NCBI GenBank assembly: GCA_025057245.1
Contig: JANWYC010000012.1
Coordinates: forward strand, 1-13,389
Source: Aquificaceae bacterium
GTDB taxonomy: Bacteria; Aquificota; Aquificia; Aquificales; Aquificaceae
Length of the DNA: 13,389 nucleotides
Direction of reading: 5' to 3'
Numbering within the stretch: the stretch's first letter is position 1; each line of letters opens with the position of its first letter. Of this stretch, positions 5,622 to 13,351 are shown one piece after another. The notes below the pieces were generated by a model. That model was not told the origin of the DNA, did not search any database, and saw only the letters and a list, made by a program, of their open reading frames with translations. The position numbers and the translations under genes were made by a program.

Positions 5622-7847
5622 ATGGTATACATGGAAAGACATTACGAGGCATACGGACTTAAGGCAGAAGAGTATGAAAGGATAGTTAAAAGGCTTCAGA
5701 GAGAGCCTAATCAGGTGGAGCTTGGCATTCTTGGAGCTTTGTGGTCAGAGCACTGCTCCTACAAGTCTTCAAAGGTTCATCTGAAGAAGTTCCCCACAAA
5801 GGGAAGCTACGTAATTCAAGGACCCGGTGAAAACGCCGGCGTGGTGGAGTTAGACCAGGATGTGTGGCTTGCCTTTAAGATAGAGAGCCATAACCACCCT
5901 TCCTTTATAGAGCCTTTTCACGGCTCTGCCACGGGCGTGGGGGGCATTATAAGGGACGTGCTTTCCATGGGCGCAAGACCTATAGCTCTGGTGGACTCTT
6001 TAAGGTTCGGACTACCAGAGGACAAGAGAATAGTAAAGGGCGTGGTAAAAGGCATATCTCACTACGGTAACTGCATAGGCATTCCTACTGTGGCGGGAGA
6101 GGTCTACTTTGAAGAGTGCTACAGGACAAACCCTTTGGTGAATGCCTTCTGTCTTGGAATTTTGCCTGCGGGTAGGATGTTAAGGGCAAGGGGTAAACCC
6201 GGAGACCTTTTGTTTCTCTTAGGTTCTGCCACTGGTAGAGACGGCATACACGGTGCGGTGATGGCTTCTGGTGAGTTTGGCGAGGGTTATGAGACAAAAC
6301 TTCCCAGCGTGCAGGTAGGAGACCCATACTTTGGTAAAAAGCTTATAGAGGCGGTTTTGCAGGCTGTGGAAGAGGGGCTTTTGGTTGGTCTTCAGGACTT
6401 GGGCGCTGCGGGGCTTTCTGGGTCTGCGTCAGAGCTTGCCAGTAAGTCTAACTGTGGTGTGGAGCTCTGGCTTGAAAGGGTGCCACTTAGAGAAGAGGGC
6501 ATGAAACCCTTTGAGATACTGCTTTCAGAAAGTCAGGAGAGAATGCTCTTAGTGGTGGAGGAAGACAAGGTTCAAAGGATAAAGGAGCTGGCAAACTACT
6601 ATCACTTGGAAGGTGAAGTAGTAGGAAGGCTAATAGAAGAAAAAACCTTTAAGGCTTACTACGCAGACCAGTTGGTGGCGGAGCTACCAATAAGCCTTAT
6701 AGTGGAAGAAGCACCAGTTTACCAAAAACCTTACAAAGAGCCAGAATACATAAGAGAGCTGAGAGACTTTGACCAGAATGCGCTTCCAGAAGTGGACTTA
6801 GCGGATGCCATAAAGAAAGTGCTTGCTTCGTACAACGTTTGTTCAAAGGCACCGGTATACCGTCAGTATGACCATCAGGTGGGAACTAACACAGTTCTCA
6901 AACCTGGTGGAGATGCTTCAGTGTTGAGAGTCAAGTGGGTCCAAAAGCCAGAGTTAAAGAGTGACAGGTTCATAGCTCTGACCTGCGAAGGCAACGGTAG
7001 GATGCTCTACCTTAACCCTTACGAAGGGGGTAAGTACATAGTGGCGGAGGCTTTTAGAAACCTTGCCTGCGTTGGTGCAAAACCCATAGGCATCACCGAC
7101 TGCCTTAACTTTGGAAACCCAGACAGACCAGAGGTCATGTGGCAACTGGTAAAAGCCATAGAAGGCATAGCCCATGCCTGTGAGTTTTTTGGAGTTCCCG
7201 TAGTTAGCGGGAACGTATCTCTGTACAACGAGACCGTGGAAAGGGAGGAAATAAGAAACGTATACCCTACTCCCATACTCGTGGCAGTTGGCGTGGTGGA
7301 GGATAAAAAGCTTATGGACCATCAGTTTAAGGAGAGGGGAGACTTGGTTTTTGTCTTGGGAGACCTAAAAAGGGAGTTTTCAGTGGCTGGCAGTGAGTAT
7401 TTAAAGGTGGTGCACGGTAAAGTATTCGGTGATGTGCCTGCGGTGAACCTTCAGAAGGAGATGAACTTACACAAGCTGACCCTGGAGCTTATAGAGGAGG
7501 GGGCGATAAAGTCCGCTCACGACGTCTCAGTTGGCGGTCTTCTGGTAAGCCTTCTGGAAGGGCTTTTCCATTCAGAGCTGGGGTTGGAGCTTAACCTTTA
7601 TGCGGAGGGTAGGTTAGACTTTCTGCTCTTTTCTGAGAACCCTACCCTTGTGGTAGTGAGCGTTGAGAAGGAAAAGGCACAAACACTGAGACAAAAGGCG
7701 GAGGCTTACGAACTAGACTGGCTTCTAATAGGAAAGGTTAAGGATGACGGGATTTTTACCATAACCAACAACGGGGAGAAGGTCTTTGAACGTCCCGTAA
7801 AGGAGCTCCAGGAGATATGGGAAGGACCATTAGAAAAGTTCTTCTAA
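5622..7847 (+). CDS. purL: Phosphoribosylformylglycinamidine synthase subunit PurL (small form)
   Basis: This 741-residue protein catalyses ATP-dependent conversion of FGAR to FGAM in purine synthesis, using ammonia delivered by PurQ with PurS. Its length fits the small PurL of Gram-positive/archaeal type, which lacks the glutaminase domain; PurQ and PurS are not in the window. Motifs: LGALWSEHCSYKSSK (38-51, H44); GPGENAGVVELD; FKIESHNHPS (85-94, H90 and H92); GSATGVGGIIRDVLSMGARP (101-120); QDLGAAGLSGSASELA; then the second half-repeat with CEGNGRM, DCLNFGNPDRPEVMW, VSGNVSLYNE, and SAHDVSVGGLLVSLLE near the C-terminus. Two starts are possible: ATG 5622 or ATG 5631 (MERHYEAYGL), the latter nearer the family norm. 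TAAAAT at 5616-5621 lies 9 nt before ATG 5631. lspA begins inside its last 31 bases. Confidence 0.96.
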   Translation: MVYMERHYEAYGLKAEEYERIVKRLQREPNQVELGILGALWSEHCSYKSSKVHLKKFPTKGSYVIQGPGENAGVVELDQDVWLAFKIESHNHPSFIEPFHGSATGVGGIIRDVLSMGARPIALVDSLRFGLPEDKRIVKGVVKGISHYGNCIGIPTVAGEVYFEECYRTNPLVNAFCLGILPAGRMLRARGKPGDLLFLLGSATGRDGIHGAVMASGEFGEGYETKLPSVQVGDPYFGKKLIEAVLQAVEEGLLVGLQDLGAAGLSGSASELASKSNCGVELWLERVPLREEGMKPFEILLSESQERMLLVVEEDKVQRIKELANYYHLEGEVVGRLIEEKTFKAYYADQLVAELPISLIVEEAPVYQKPYKEPEYIRELRDFDQNALPEVDLADAIKKVLASYNVCSKAPVYRQYDHQVGTNTVLKPGGDASVLRVKWVQKPELKSDRFIALTCEGNGRMLYLNPYEGGKYIVAEAFRNLACVGAKPIGITDCLNFGNPDRPEVMWQLVKAIEGIAHACEFFGVPVVSGNVSLYNETVEREEIRNVYPTPILVAVGVVEDKKLMDHQFKERGDLVFVLGDLKREFSVAGSEYLKVVHGKVFGDVPAVNLQKEMNLHKLTLELIEEGAIKSAHDVSVGGLLVSLLEGLFHSELGLELNLYAEGRLDFLLFSENPTLVVVSVEKEKAQTLRQKAEAYELDWLLIGKVKDDGIFTITNNGEKVFERPVKELQEIWEGPLEKFF

Positions 7848-8296
7848 CGTACGCACTTACCAATTTTACGGTTATCCTTGTAGACCTTTTTACCAAAAAC
7901 TTAGCCCAGACTTATCTAAGCAAAGGTGAACTGACAGTTCTTCCGTTTTTGCACTTGGTTTTGATATACAACAAGGGCGTTGCCTTTGGCTTTCTCTCAA
8001 ACGCACCAGACTTTGTAAGGTTACCAGTTCTATTGCTAACGCCCGTGCTGGCGCTTGTGGTCACTTTTGTTTATAGCCTGAGGGCTAAGAGCTCTTTTGA
8101 AGTTGTGCTCATGGGTATGATAGGTGGTGGAGCTATGGGAAACCTTTACGACAGAGCCCTTTTAGGTAGCGTTAGAGACTTTATCTACCTTTCTTACGGA
8201 CCCTTTTCTTGGCCCGCGTTTAATCTTGCGGATGCCAGCATAAGCCTTGCGGTAGTTCTCTTTTTAGCTAAAGGTCTCTTCTCTGGAAAAAAGTAA
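7817..8296 (+). CDS. lspA: Lipoprotein signal peptidase (signal peptidase II)
   Basis: This 159-residue inner-membrane aspartic protease removes signal peptides from diacylglyceryl-modified prolipoproteins. About four hydrophobic segments can be seen: about 8-25, about 68-88, about 96-112 and about 136-153. Family signatures are LVDLFTKNLA (21-30), YNKGVAFGFL (51-60), GGAMGNLYDR (104-113) with the catalytic Asp at D121 in SVRDFIYL, and FNLADASI with the second catalytic Asp, D139. It starts at an ATG within the end of purL, with a 31-bp overlap in a different frame. The nearest Shine-Dalgarno (AGGAG, 7810-7814) is only 2 nt from this ATG, and another AGGAG at 7801-7805 is 11 nt away, so the exact start is a little uncertain. 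Length and topology match the family. Confidence 0.95.
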   Translation: MGRTIRKVLLTYALTNFTVILVDLFTKNLAQTYLSKGELTVLPFLHLVLIYNKGVAFGFLSNAPDFVRLPVLLLTPVLALVVTFVYSLRAKSSFEVVLMGMIGGGAMGNLYDRALLGSVRDFIYLSYGPFSWPAFNLADASISLAVVLFLAKGLFSGKK

Positions 8297-8318
8297 GAGT
8301 TTGATATATTCTATTCTC

Positions 8319-8591
8319 ATGCAGGTGGAGAAGGTAGCACACTTAGCAAGGTTGAGTCTTAAGGAAGAGGAAAAACAACAGCTTGGGGAACAGCTAAACA
8401 ACATACTAAACTTTGTTCAACAGCTTCAGGAGGTAAACACAGAAGGTGTAGAGCCTTTCTTACCATCCTTTGAGGAAACACCCATGAGGGAGGACGAGCA
8501 GGCGAAGGATTTTGAACCAGAGCTTATACTTAGACAAGCACCAGAGGCGGAGCCTTCTTTCTTTGTAGTGCCAAGGGTGGTAGAATATTGA
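8319..8591 (+). CDS. gatC: Asp/Glu-tRNA amidotransferase subunit C
   Basis: This 90-residue GatC stabilises GatA in the GatCAB complex, which converts Glu-tRNA(Gln) and/or Asp-tRNA(Asn) to the amidated forms. Evidence: [16 protein letters not shown] at the N-terminus; a long helix [33 protein letters not shown]; and the conserved C-terminal tail [10 protein letters not shown]. The ATG at 8319 is preferred over the in-frame TTG at 8301 because it gives the normal start and length. No Shine-Dalgarno precedes it. Instead TATATT (8305-8310) lies 8 nt upstream, so a local promoter making a leaderless transcript is possible. gatA and gatB are not in the window; dispersed gat genes are common. The stop is 11 bp before the recA start. 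Confidence 0.94.
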   Translation: MQVEKVAHLARLSLKEEEKQQLGEQLNNILNFVQQLQEVNTEGVEPFLPSFEETPMREDEQAKDFEPELILRQAPEAEPSFFVVPRVVEY

Positions 8592-8596
8592 AGGAG
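8591..8596 (+). promoter_or_regulatory. Ribosome binding site fixing the recA start
   Basis: AAGGAG at 8591-8596 is followed after 6 nt by ATG at 8603. This supports initiation at 8603 ([10 protein letters not shown]) and not at the in-frame TTG at 8588, which lies upstream of the site and overlaps the gatC stop. Confidence 0.75.
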
Positions 8597-8602
8597 AAAG
8601 CC

Positions 8603-9625
8603 ATGACAGAAGAGGTTCAAAAAGAAGCCTTGGAAAAGAAAAAGGCGCTGGAGAGTGCCCTTGCCAGCATAGAAAAGCGGTTTGGCAAGGGTAGTATCAT
8701 GCCCTTGAAAAATGCGGAGAAGGTAAAGGTAGACGTAGTGCCCAGTGGTTCTCTTGCCTTAGACATAGCCACTGGTATAGGCGGTATACCAAGGGGTAAG
8801 GTAGTAGAGATATTCGGACCAGAATCTTCTGGAAAGACCACCTTAGCCCTTCACATAGTGGCGGAGGTTCAAAATAGGGGTGGTGTGGCGGTTTACATTG
8901 ATGCGGAGCATGCCCTTGACCCAAAGTATGCGGAGAAAATAGGCGTGGATACAGGAAGTCTTTACATATCACAGCCAGACTACGGAGAGCAGGCTTTAGA
9001 GATTGCGGAGAGTCTGATAGCCACGAACGCGGTGGACGTGGTTGTTATAGACTCGGTGGCGGCTTTAGTGCCAAAGGACGAGTTGGAGGGTGAGATAGGA
9101 GAGGCTCACGTGGGTAAGCAAGCAAGGCTTATGTCTCAGGCTCTTAGAAAGCTCAAGGGCATAGCTCACAAGACGAACACCATTATTATCTTTATAAACC
9201 AGCTTAGAGAAAAGATAGGTGTGATGTTTGGAAACCCTGAGACCACACCAGGTGGAAGAGCTCTCAAGTTCTTTGCGGACATGAGACTGGATGTGAGACG
9301 CGTAGGCGAGGCTAAGGATGCGGGAGAAAAGGTAGGAAACAGGGTGAGAGTTAGGGTTGTAAAAAACAAGCTTGCACCACCCTTTAAGGAGGCGGAGTTT
9401 GACGTGCTTTACGGCGAGGGCATATGCAAGCTGTGCGACCTTATAGACACCGCGGTAGAGCTTAAGGTTATAAACAAAAGCGGTGCTTGGTATAGCTACG
9501 GTGAGACAAGGCTGGGACAGGGGAGAGAGCAGGCGAAGAAGTTTTTAATGGAGAACCCTGAAATAGCGGAGGAGATAGAGAATAAGGTAAGGGAGGTTAG
9601 CGGTCTTGCTACAGCTAATACTTAA
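8603..9625 (+). CDS. recA: Recombinase RecA
   Basis: This 340-residue ATP-dependent strand-exchange protein acts in homologous recombination, and in bacteria with an SOS system it stimulates LexA autocleavage. Landmarks from the ATG at 8603: an N-terminal oligomerisation helix to about residue 30; [10 protein letters not shown] (26-35); Walker A GPESSGKT (72-79); the catalytic Glu in [10 protein letters not shown] (E102); Walker B VVVID (146-150); loop L1 around [20 protein letters not shown] (161-180); and [20 protein letters not shown] (199-218), covering DNA loop L2. The C-terminal domain is short and ends GLATANT. No LexA-like operator could be recognised upstream. A Shine-Dalgarno 6 nt before the ATG is strong. 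The next gene begins inside the last 20 bases of recA. Confidence 0.98.
   Translation: MTEEVQKEALEKKKALESALASIEKRFGKGSIMPLKNAEKVKVDVVPSGSLALDIATGIGGIPRGKVVEIFGPESSGKTTLALHIVAEVQNRGGVAVYIDAEHALDPKYAEKIGVDTGSLYISQPDYGEQALEIAESLIATNAVDVVVIDSVAALVPKDELEGEIGEAHVGKQARLMSQALRKLKGIAHKTNTIIIFINQLREKIGVMFGNPETTPGGRALKFFADMRLDVRRVGEAKDAGEKVGNRVRVRVVKNKLAPPFKEAEFDVLYGEGICKLCDLIDTAVELKVINKSGAWYSYGETRLGQGREQAKKFLMENPEIAEEIENKVREVSGLATANT
9591..9596 (+). promoter_or_regulatory. Ribosome binding site for the pilT-like gene, inside recA
   Basis: GGGAGG at 9591-9596 sits 9 nt before a TTG at 9606 that opens a frame reading [17 protein letters not shown], the canonical PilT beginning. The site lies within recA coding sequence and supports the TTG start and the 20-bp overlap. 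Confidence 0.65.
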
Positions 9626-10706
9626 AAGGGCGGTAGAGTTAGGGGCTTCTGACATTCATATAAAAACGAACAGCGTGCCTTTCATCAGGATAAAAAAGAA
9701 GGGGCTTATAAAGTTTGAAGAGTTTCCCGTCATCGATGAAAAGGTTATGGAGCTTATTCTCAAAGAGGTTTTGGAAAGGAACAGGAAAAAGGTAGCGGAG
9801 TTTGAAGAGCTTGGTGAGGCGGACACTTCTTATTCTCTGCCTGGTGTTGCTCGCTTTAGGGTCAACGTTTACAAACAGAGGAACACGGTAGGCTTAGCCT
9901 TTAGGGTAATACCTTTCAACATACCACCCTTTGAAAGTCTTAACCTACCAGAAGTTATGAAAAAGGTGGTTTTGGAAAACACCAAGGGATTGGTGCTGGT
10001 GACTGGTCCTACTGGCTCTGGAAAATCTACCACCCTCGCATCTCTCATAAACGTAATAAACAGCCACAGGGACAACGTGATAGTGACCATAGAGGACCCT
10101 ATAGAGTATTTGTTTAAGGATGACAAGTGCTTTATAGTTCAGAGGGAGGTGGGTATTGACACTTCTTCCTTTGCCCGAGGTTTGAGAGCGGCGCTCAGAG
10201 AAGACCCAGATGTAATACTGGTAGGTGAGATAAGGGATACGGAGACTGCACAGATAGCCCTGCAGGCGGCGGAGACGGGACACTTGGTCTTGTCTACCCT
10301 TCACACCCTTGATGCCAAAGAGACTATAAACAGGCTCATAGGTATGTTTAATCTGGAAGTGAGAGAACAGATAAGACTACAGTTAGCTAACACGCTGGTT
10401 GCCATATTCTCCCAGAGACTTTTGCCCAAGGCAGACAGAACTGGCATAGTTCCTGCCGTGGAGATAATGATTAACACCGCATCCATAAAAGAAGCCATAG
10501 TGGACACCGCAAAGTTTGACGAAATACCTAGTCTTATAGAGAAGGGTAAGCCAGTATACGGTTCTCAACTCTTTGACCAGCACTTAGAAGAGCTCTACAG
10601 AAAGGGGTTGATAGACTACAACACCGCCCTTATGTATGCTAGCAGACCCACGGACCTGGAACTCAAGCTCAGGGGTGTTGCTTCTGGTGGAAGGAGTTTC
10701 TTCTGA
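9606..10706 (+). CDS. pilT: Type IV pilus retraction ATPase (PilT family)
   Basis: This 366-residue hexameric secretion-type ATPase is predicted to act at the cytoplasmic face of the inner membrane to depolymerise type IV pili, in twitching or DNA uptake. The N-terminal PAS-like domain opens with [14 protein letters not shown] and FIRIKKKG. The C-terminal ATPase domain has Walker A GPTGSGKS (134-141), the Asp box TIEDPIEY (161-168), Walker [11 protein letters not shown] (202-211) and the His box [11 protein letters not shown] (224-234). The PilT-like tail follows: [15 protein letters not shown], and IPSLIEKG replacing the usual 'IPSLIQTG'. The equivalent of the AIREGK motif reads [11 protein letters not shown], which is divergent, so a PilU-type role or another retraction-ATPase paralogue is possible. 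It starts at TTG within recA and ends in a TGATG overlap with cmk. Confidence 0.88.
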   Translation: MLQLILKRAVELGASDIHIKTNSVPFIRIKKKGLIKFEEFPVIDEKVMELILKEVLERNRKKVAEFEELGEADTSYSLPGVARFRVNVYKQRNTVGLAFRVIPFNIPPFESLNLPEVMKKVVLENTKGLVLVTGPTGSGKSTTLASLINVINSHRDNVIVTIEDPIEYLFKDDKCFIVQREVGIDTSSFARGLRAALREDPDVILVGEIRDTETAQIALQAAETGHLVLSTLHTLDAKETINRLIGMFNLEVREQIRLQLANTLVAIFSQRLLPKADRTGIVPAVEIMINTASIKEAIVDTAKFDEIPSLIEKGKPVYGSQLFDQHLEELYRKGLIDYNTALMYASRPTDLELKLRGVASGGRSFF

Positions 10707-11353
10707 TGAAGATTGCCATAGACGGTCCCGCAGGCTGTGGTAAAAGCACTGTAGCTAAGGAGGTTTCTAAAAGGCTAAACATTCCCTACTTAAACACTGG
10801 GCTCGTCTACAGGGCTACAGCCTACGTGTGCGTAAAAGAGGGAATTGAGCCAGACGATGCTCTTCGTGTGTTTGAAAAACCTTTTGAAGTAAAGTTAGAC
10901 GTGGCTAAGACCGAGGTTTTCTACCGTGGAGAGGAAATAACAGACAGACTTAGCTCTGAAGACGTGGGGAACGTGGCTTCTCAGATAGCTACCGTGCCGG
11001 CTTTTAGGGAGAGGATAAACCAATATTTTAGAGCGTTGGTAGGAGATGGTTCTGTGGTTGCGGAGGGGAGAGACGCAGGAACTCACATATTCCCTGATGC
11101 GGAGATAAAAGTTTTCCTTACCGCTTCTGAGGAAGAGAGGGCAAGAAGGAGGTATGAACAGCTCAAGGCGCAGGGTATGGAAGTGGACTTTGAAAGTGTT
11201 TTAAAAGCTATAGTGGAAAGGGACCAGAGGGACAGAGACAGACCGCTATACCCTTTCAGACCTGCGGAGGATGCGGTTTTGATAGATACCACCGGTGTAA
11301 GCGTTGAGGAGGTGGTAGAAAGAGTGTTAAAGCTGGTGGAGGAAAGGGTATAA
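10706..11353 (+). CDS. cmk: Cytidylate kinase
   Basis: This 215-residue cytoplasmic NMP kinase phosphorylates CMP and dCMP to the diphosphates. Motifs: P-loop GPAGCGKST (7-15); LNTGLVYRA (29-37), where relatives have 'DTGA.YRA', so Asp-Thr-Gly is Asn-Thr-Gly here; a CMP-binding region with VGNVASQIATVP; GRDAGTHIFPDAEIKVFLTA (121-140); and the lid ERDQRDRDRPLYPF (171-184). The length fits the short class. The ATG overlaps the upstream stop as TGATG, with AAGGAG at 10691-10696 9 nt ahead. Its last two codons, GTA TAA, are part of a TATAAT that may serve as the -10 box of the next gene. Confidence 0.95.
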   Translation: MKIAIDGPAGCGKSTVAKEVSKRLNIPYLNTGLVYRATAYVCVKEGIEPDDALRVFEKPFEVKLDVAKTEVFYRGEEITDRLSSEDVGNVASQIATVPAFRERINQYFRALVGDGSVVAEGRDAGTHIFPDAEIKVFLTASEEERARRRYEQLKAQGMEVDFESVLKAIVERDQRDRDRPLYPFRPAEDAVLIDTTGVSVEEVVERVLKLVEERV

Positions 11354-11354
11354 T
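11327..11354 (+). promoter_or_regulatory. Possible promoter for the DHQ synthase gene
   Basis: A perfect TATAAT (11349-11354) spans the cmk stop codon. A weak -35-like TTAAAG lies at 11327-11332, with 16-bp spacing. The downstream ATG is only 7 nt beyond the -10 box and has no Shine-Dalgarno at a useful distance. If active, the promoter would give a leaderless transcript. Because the -35 is poor and TATAAT can arise by chance from GTA TAA T, confidence is limited. Confidence 0.35.
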
Positions 11355-11361
11355 TTTCAGC

Positions 11362-12360
11362 ATGAAAGAGTTTTGGTTCTGGGCGGAAGAGTTTGACAAA
11401 GAACTCATTACCACCGCTTTAGAGTCTGGTGCAAAGGCCATACTTCTTTCAGAGCCTTCAAAGGTTCAAGAAGTGAAAGCTCTTGGTAGGGTGCTAACCG
11501 CCTCAAGAGAAGGTGCGGACCTTGTGGAAGGCAAGGATTTTGTCTACGTGCTCATCAAAGGTAAGGAGGATGAGGAAAAGGCGGGCAAGTATCCAACCAA
11601 CGTTAAGGTTATAGTGGAGACCACGGACTGGACCATCATACCTCTTGAGAACCTTATAGCTCAGAGGGAAGAGCTGTATGCGGTGGTAAAAAACGAAGAG
11701 GAGGCAAGGCTTGCGGTAAAAGTTCTGGAAAAGGGCGTCAAAGGCGTGGTGCTTAAGACAAAGGACTTAAACACTATTAAAAGGGTTGGTAAGGTTTTAG
11801 AGGAGGAAGAGGAGAAGCTTCCTCTGGTGGTCGTCAGGATTACTCGCATACTACCTTTGGGGCTTGGAGACAGGGTTTGCGTAGATACTACTTCCATGCT
11901 AAACCGCGGTGAGGGTATGCTTGTGGGCAACTCTTCCGGTGGCATGTTTTTGGTGCATGCGGAGACGGAGGAAAACCCTTACGTAGCTTCCAGACCCTTT
12001 AGGGTCAACGCAGGCGCAGTTCACATGTATATAAGAGTGCCCAACAACAAGACCAAATACCTTTGCGAGCTATCCGCAGGAGACCAAGTAATGGTATACG
12101 ACCACAAGGGCAGGGGAAGGCTGGTTTATGTGGGAAGGTCAAAGGTAGAAAGAAGACCCATGCTTTTAGTGGAGGGTAAATACGAAAACAAAAAGCTTAG
12201 CGCAGTTTTGCAAAACGCAGAGACCATAAGGCTTACAAAACCAGACGGCACTCCCATCTCCGTGGCGGAGTTAAAAGAAGGGGACGAGGTTTTAGGCTAC
12301 ATAGAAGAGGCAGGCAGGCACTTTGGTATGAAGGTGGAGGAGACTATAACGGAGAAGTAG
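11362..12360 (+). CDS. 3-dehydroquinate synthase II (archaeal type, AroB')
   Basis: This 332-residue protein belongs to the MJ1249-type dehydroquinate synthase family, which is unrelated to classical AroB. In the archaeal shikimate route the enzyme uses NAD+ to oxidatively deaminate and cyclise 2-amino-3,7-dideoxy-D-threo-hept-6-ulosonate to 3-dehydroquinate. The amino-terminus reads KEFWFWAEEF and then a barrel-like half containing KAILLSEPSKV. The hallmark block is at 170-221: DRVCVDTTSML, GEGMLVGNSSGGMFLVHA, ETEENPYVASRPFRVNAG. After it come H221, KYLCEL, AGDQV and RPMLLVEGKY. The length is normal. It lies 8 bp after cmk and overlaps the next gene by 1 bp (TAGTG). Its partner, the MJ0400-type ADH synthase, is not in the window. 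Confidence 0.93.
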   Translation: MKEFWFWAEEFDKELITTALESGAKAILLSEPSKVQEVKALGRVLTASREGADLVEGKDFVYVLIKGKEDEEKAGKYPTNVKVIVETTDWTIIPLENLIAQREELYAVVKNEEEARLAVKVLEKGVKGVVLKTKDLNTIKRVGKVLEEEEEKLPLVVVRITRILPLGLGDRVCVDTTSMLNRGEGMLVGNSSGGMFLVHAETEENPYVASRPFRVNAGAVHMYIRVPNNKTKYLCELSAGDQVMVYDHKGRGRLVYVGRSKVERRPMLLVEGKYENKKLSAVLQNAETIRLTKPDGTPISVAELKEGDEVLGYIEEAGRHFGMKVEETITEK

Positions 12361-13298
12361 TGAGGTCCTTTCCTAAACCGAGAATAGTTCTAAGCGCATG
12401 CCTAAACCTAAAGCCAGTTAGGTATAACGGTCAGGAGGTTAGGGACGAGTTTGTTCTCAAACTACTGCCATACTGCGAGGTTTTGGAAGTATGTCCAGAG
12501 GTTGCCATAGGTTTGGGCGTTCCCAGGGATAAGGTCATAGTATACAAAAAAGGTGATTCCTTTGGTCTGTCTCAACCTTCCACGGGTCTTGAGCTTACTG
12601 AGAGGATGAATGCCTTCTCAGAAGAGTTTATAAAAAGCCTTCCAGAAGTGGACGGTTTCCTACTCAAAAGTAAGTCTCCTTCCTGTGGAGTTTCCAACAC
12701 CAAGGTATACAAAGACGAGAAGGGAGAGGAGTTCTACTCAAAGGGTAAAGGTCTGTTCGCTCTGAAGATAATAAAGAGCTTTGAACTCCTGCCAGTGGAG
12801 GACGAGGGGAGGCTTAAGGATGCGGAGCTAAGAAGCAACTTTCTAACAAGGCTCTTTGCGATAGCAAGCCTAAGGCAGGAGTTTAAAAACATAAGTCGTG
12901 TGAGCCAACTAATGGACTTTCATCAGAGAAACAAATACCTTCTAATGTCTTACTCTCAAAAGAAGTTAAAAGAGCTGGGAAGGCTGGTGGCGCAGGCTAA
13001 GGCGGAGACACTCAAAGAGACTCTTCAACTCTACAGAAAACTCTTCCTTCAGGCTCTGGTAAAAAAGCCGTCAAAAGGGCAACACGCAAACACCATCCTT
13101 CACATTTTTGGACATCTTTCTAGACACTTTAATCAAAAAGAGAAAAACCACTTTCTAAAGTTGGTGGAGGACTACAAAAGCGGTAAGATTGAGAGAAGAA
13201 CCCTAATAGAGTTTTTGAGAGCCTACTCCTATCGTTTTGAAAAAGACTATTTAACAAGCCAGACTTACCTGTATCCTTATCCTGAGGATTTGAACTAA
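12360..13298 (+). CDS. TudS (DUF523)-DUF1722 fusion, RudS-like candidate tRNA thiouridine desulfidase
   Basis: This 312-residue two-domain protein starts at a GTG in a TAGTG overlap, with GGAG at 12351-12354 5 nt ahead. Residues 1-145 are DUF523/TudS: VLSACLNLKPVRYNG with C14, LEVCPEVAIGLGVPR with C45, and LLKSKSPSCGVSNTKVY with C109. These three cysteines match the iron-sulfur ligands of thiouracil desulfidase TudS. Residues about 158-310 are the helical DUF1722/YbgA domain: VSQLMDFHQRNKYLLMSYSQ, LGRLVAQAK, then HANTILHIFGHLSRHF and the YL..QTYL.PYP ending. Fusions of this layout have been described as RudS, which removes sulfur from 4-thiouridine in tRNA; the actual substrate here is inferred. 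It is the last gene before a short non-coding stretch. Confidence 0.85.
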   Translation: MRSFPKPRIVLSACLNLKPVRYNGQEVRDEFVLKLLPYCEVLEVCPEVAIGLGVPRDKVIVYKKGDSFGLSQPSTGLELTERMNAFSEEFIKSLPEVDGFLLKSKSPSCGVSNTKVYKDEKGEEFYSKGKGLFALKIIKSFELLPVEDEGRLKDAELRSNFLTRLFAIASLRQEFKNISRVSQLMDFHQRNKYLLMSYSQKKLKELGRLVAQAKAETLKETLQLYRKLFLQALVKKPSKGQHANTILHIFGHLSRHFNQKEKNHFLKLVEDYKSGKIERRTLIEFLRAYSYRFEKDYLTSQTYLYPYPEDLN

Positions 13299-13305
13299 TC
13301 TTTTA

Positions 13306-13351
13306 GCGTTTGGATAACGCAAATTATAGTTCTTACCTTTATGGTTATCCA
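13306..13351. repeat. Two overlapping inverted repeats after the last gene
   Basis: GCGTT (13306-13310) and AACGC (13316-13320) form a perfect 5-bp stem with a 5-nt loop. The same stretch contains TGGATAAC (13311-13318), which pairs perfectly with GTTATCCA at 13344-13351 across a 25-nt loop. The two foldings exclude one another. No T-run follows either stem, so this is not a classical terminator. It could be an operator pair, an attenuator-like switch for a gene beyond the window, or chance. Confidence 0.4.

Noticed and set aside
8301..8318. TTG start for gatC adding MIYSIL
   Set aside because: The extension is unlike GatC amino-termini and the ATG at 8319 gives the normal beginning and length.
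8588..8602. TTG start for recA adding MKEKA
   Set aside because: The strong AAGGAG lies downstream of it and points to ATG 8603.
8617..8972. Minus-strand open frames opposite recA
   Set aside because: They lie wholly within recA on the other strand, and their composition is that of shadow frames.
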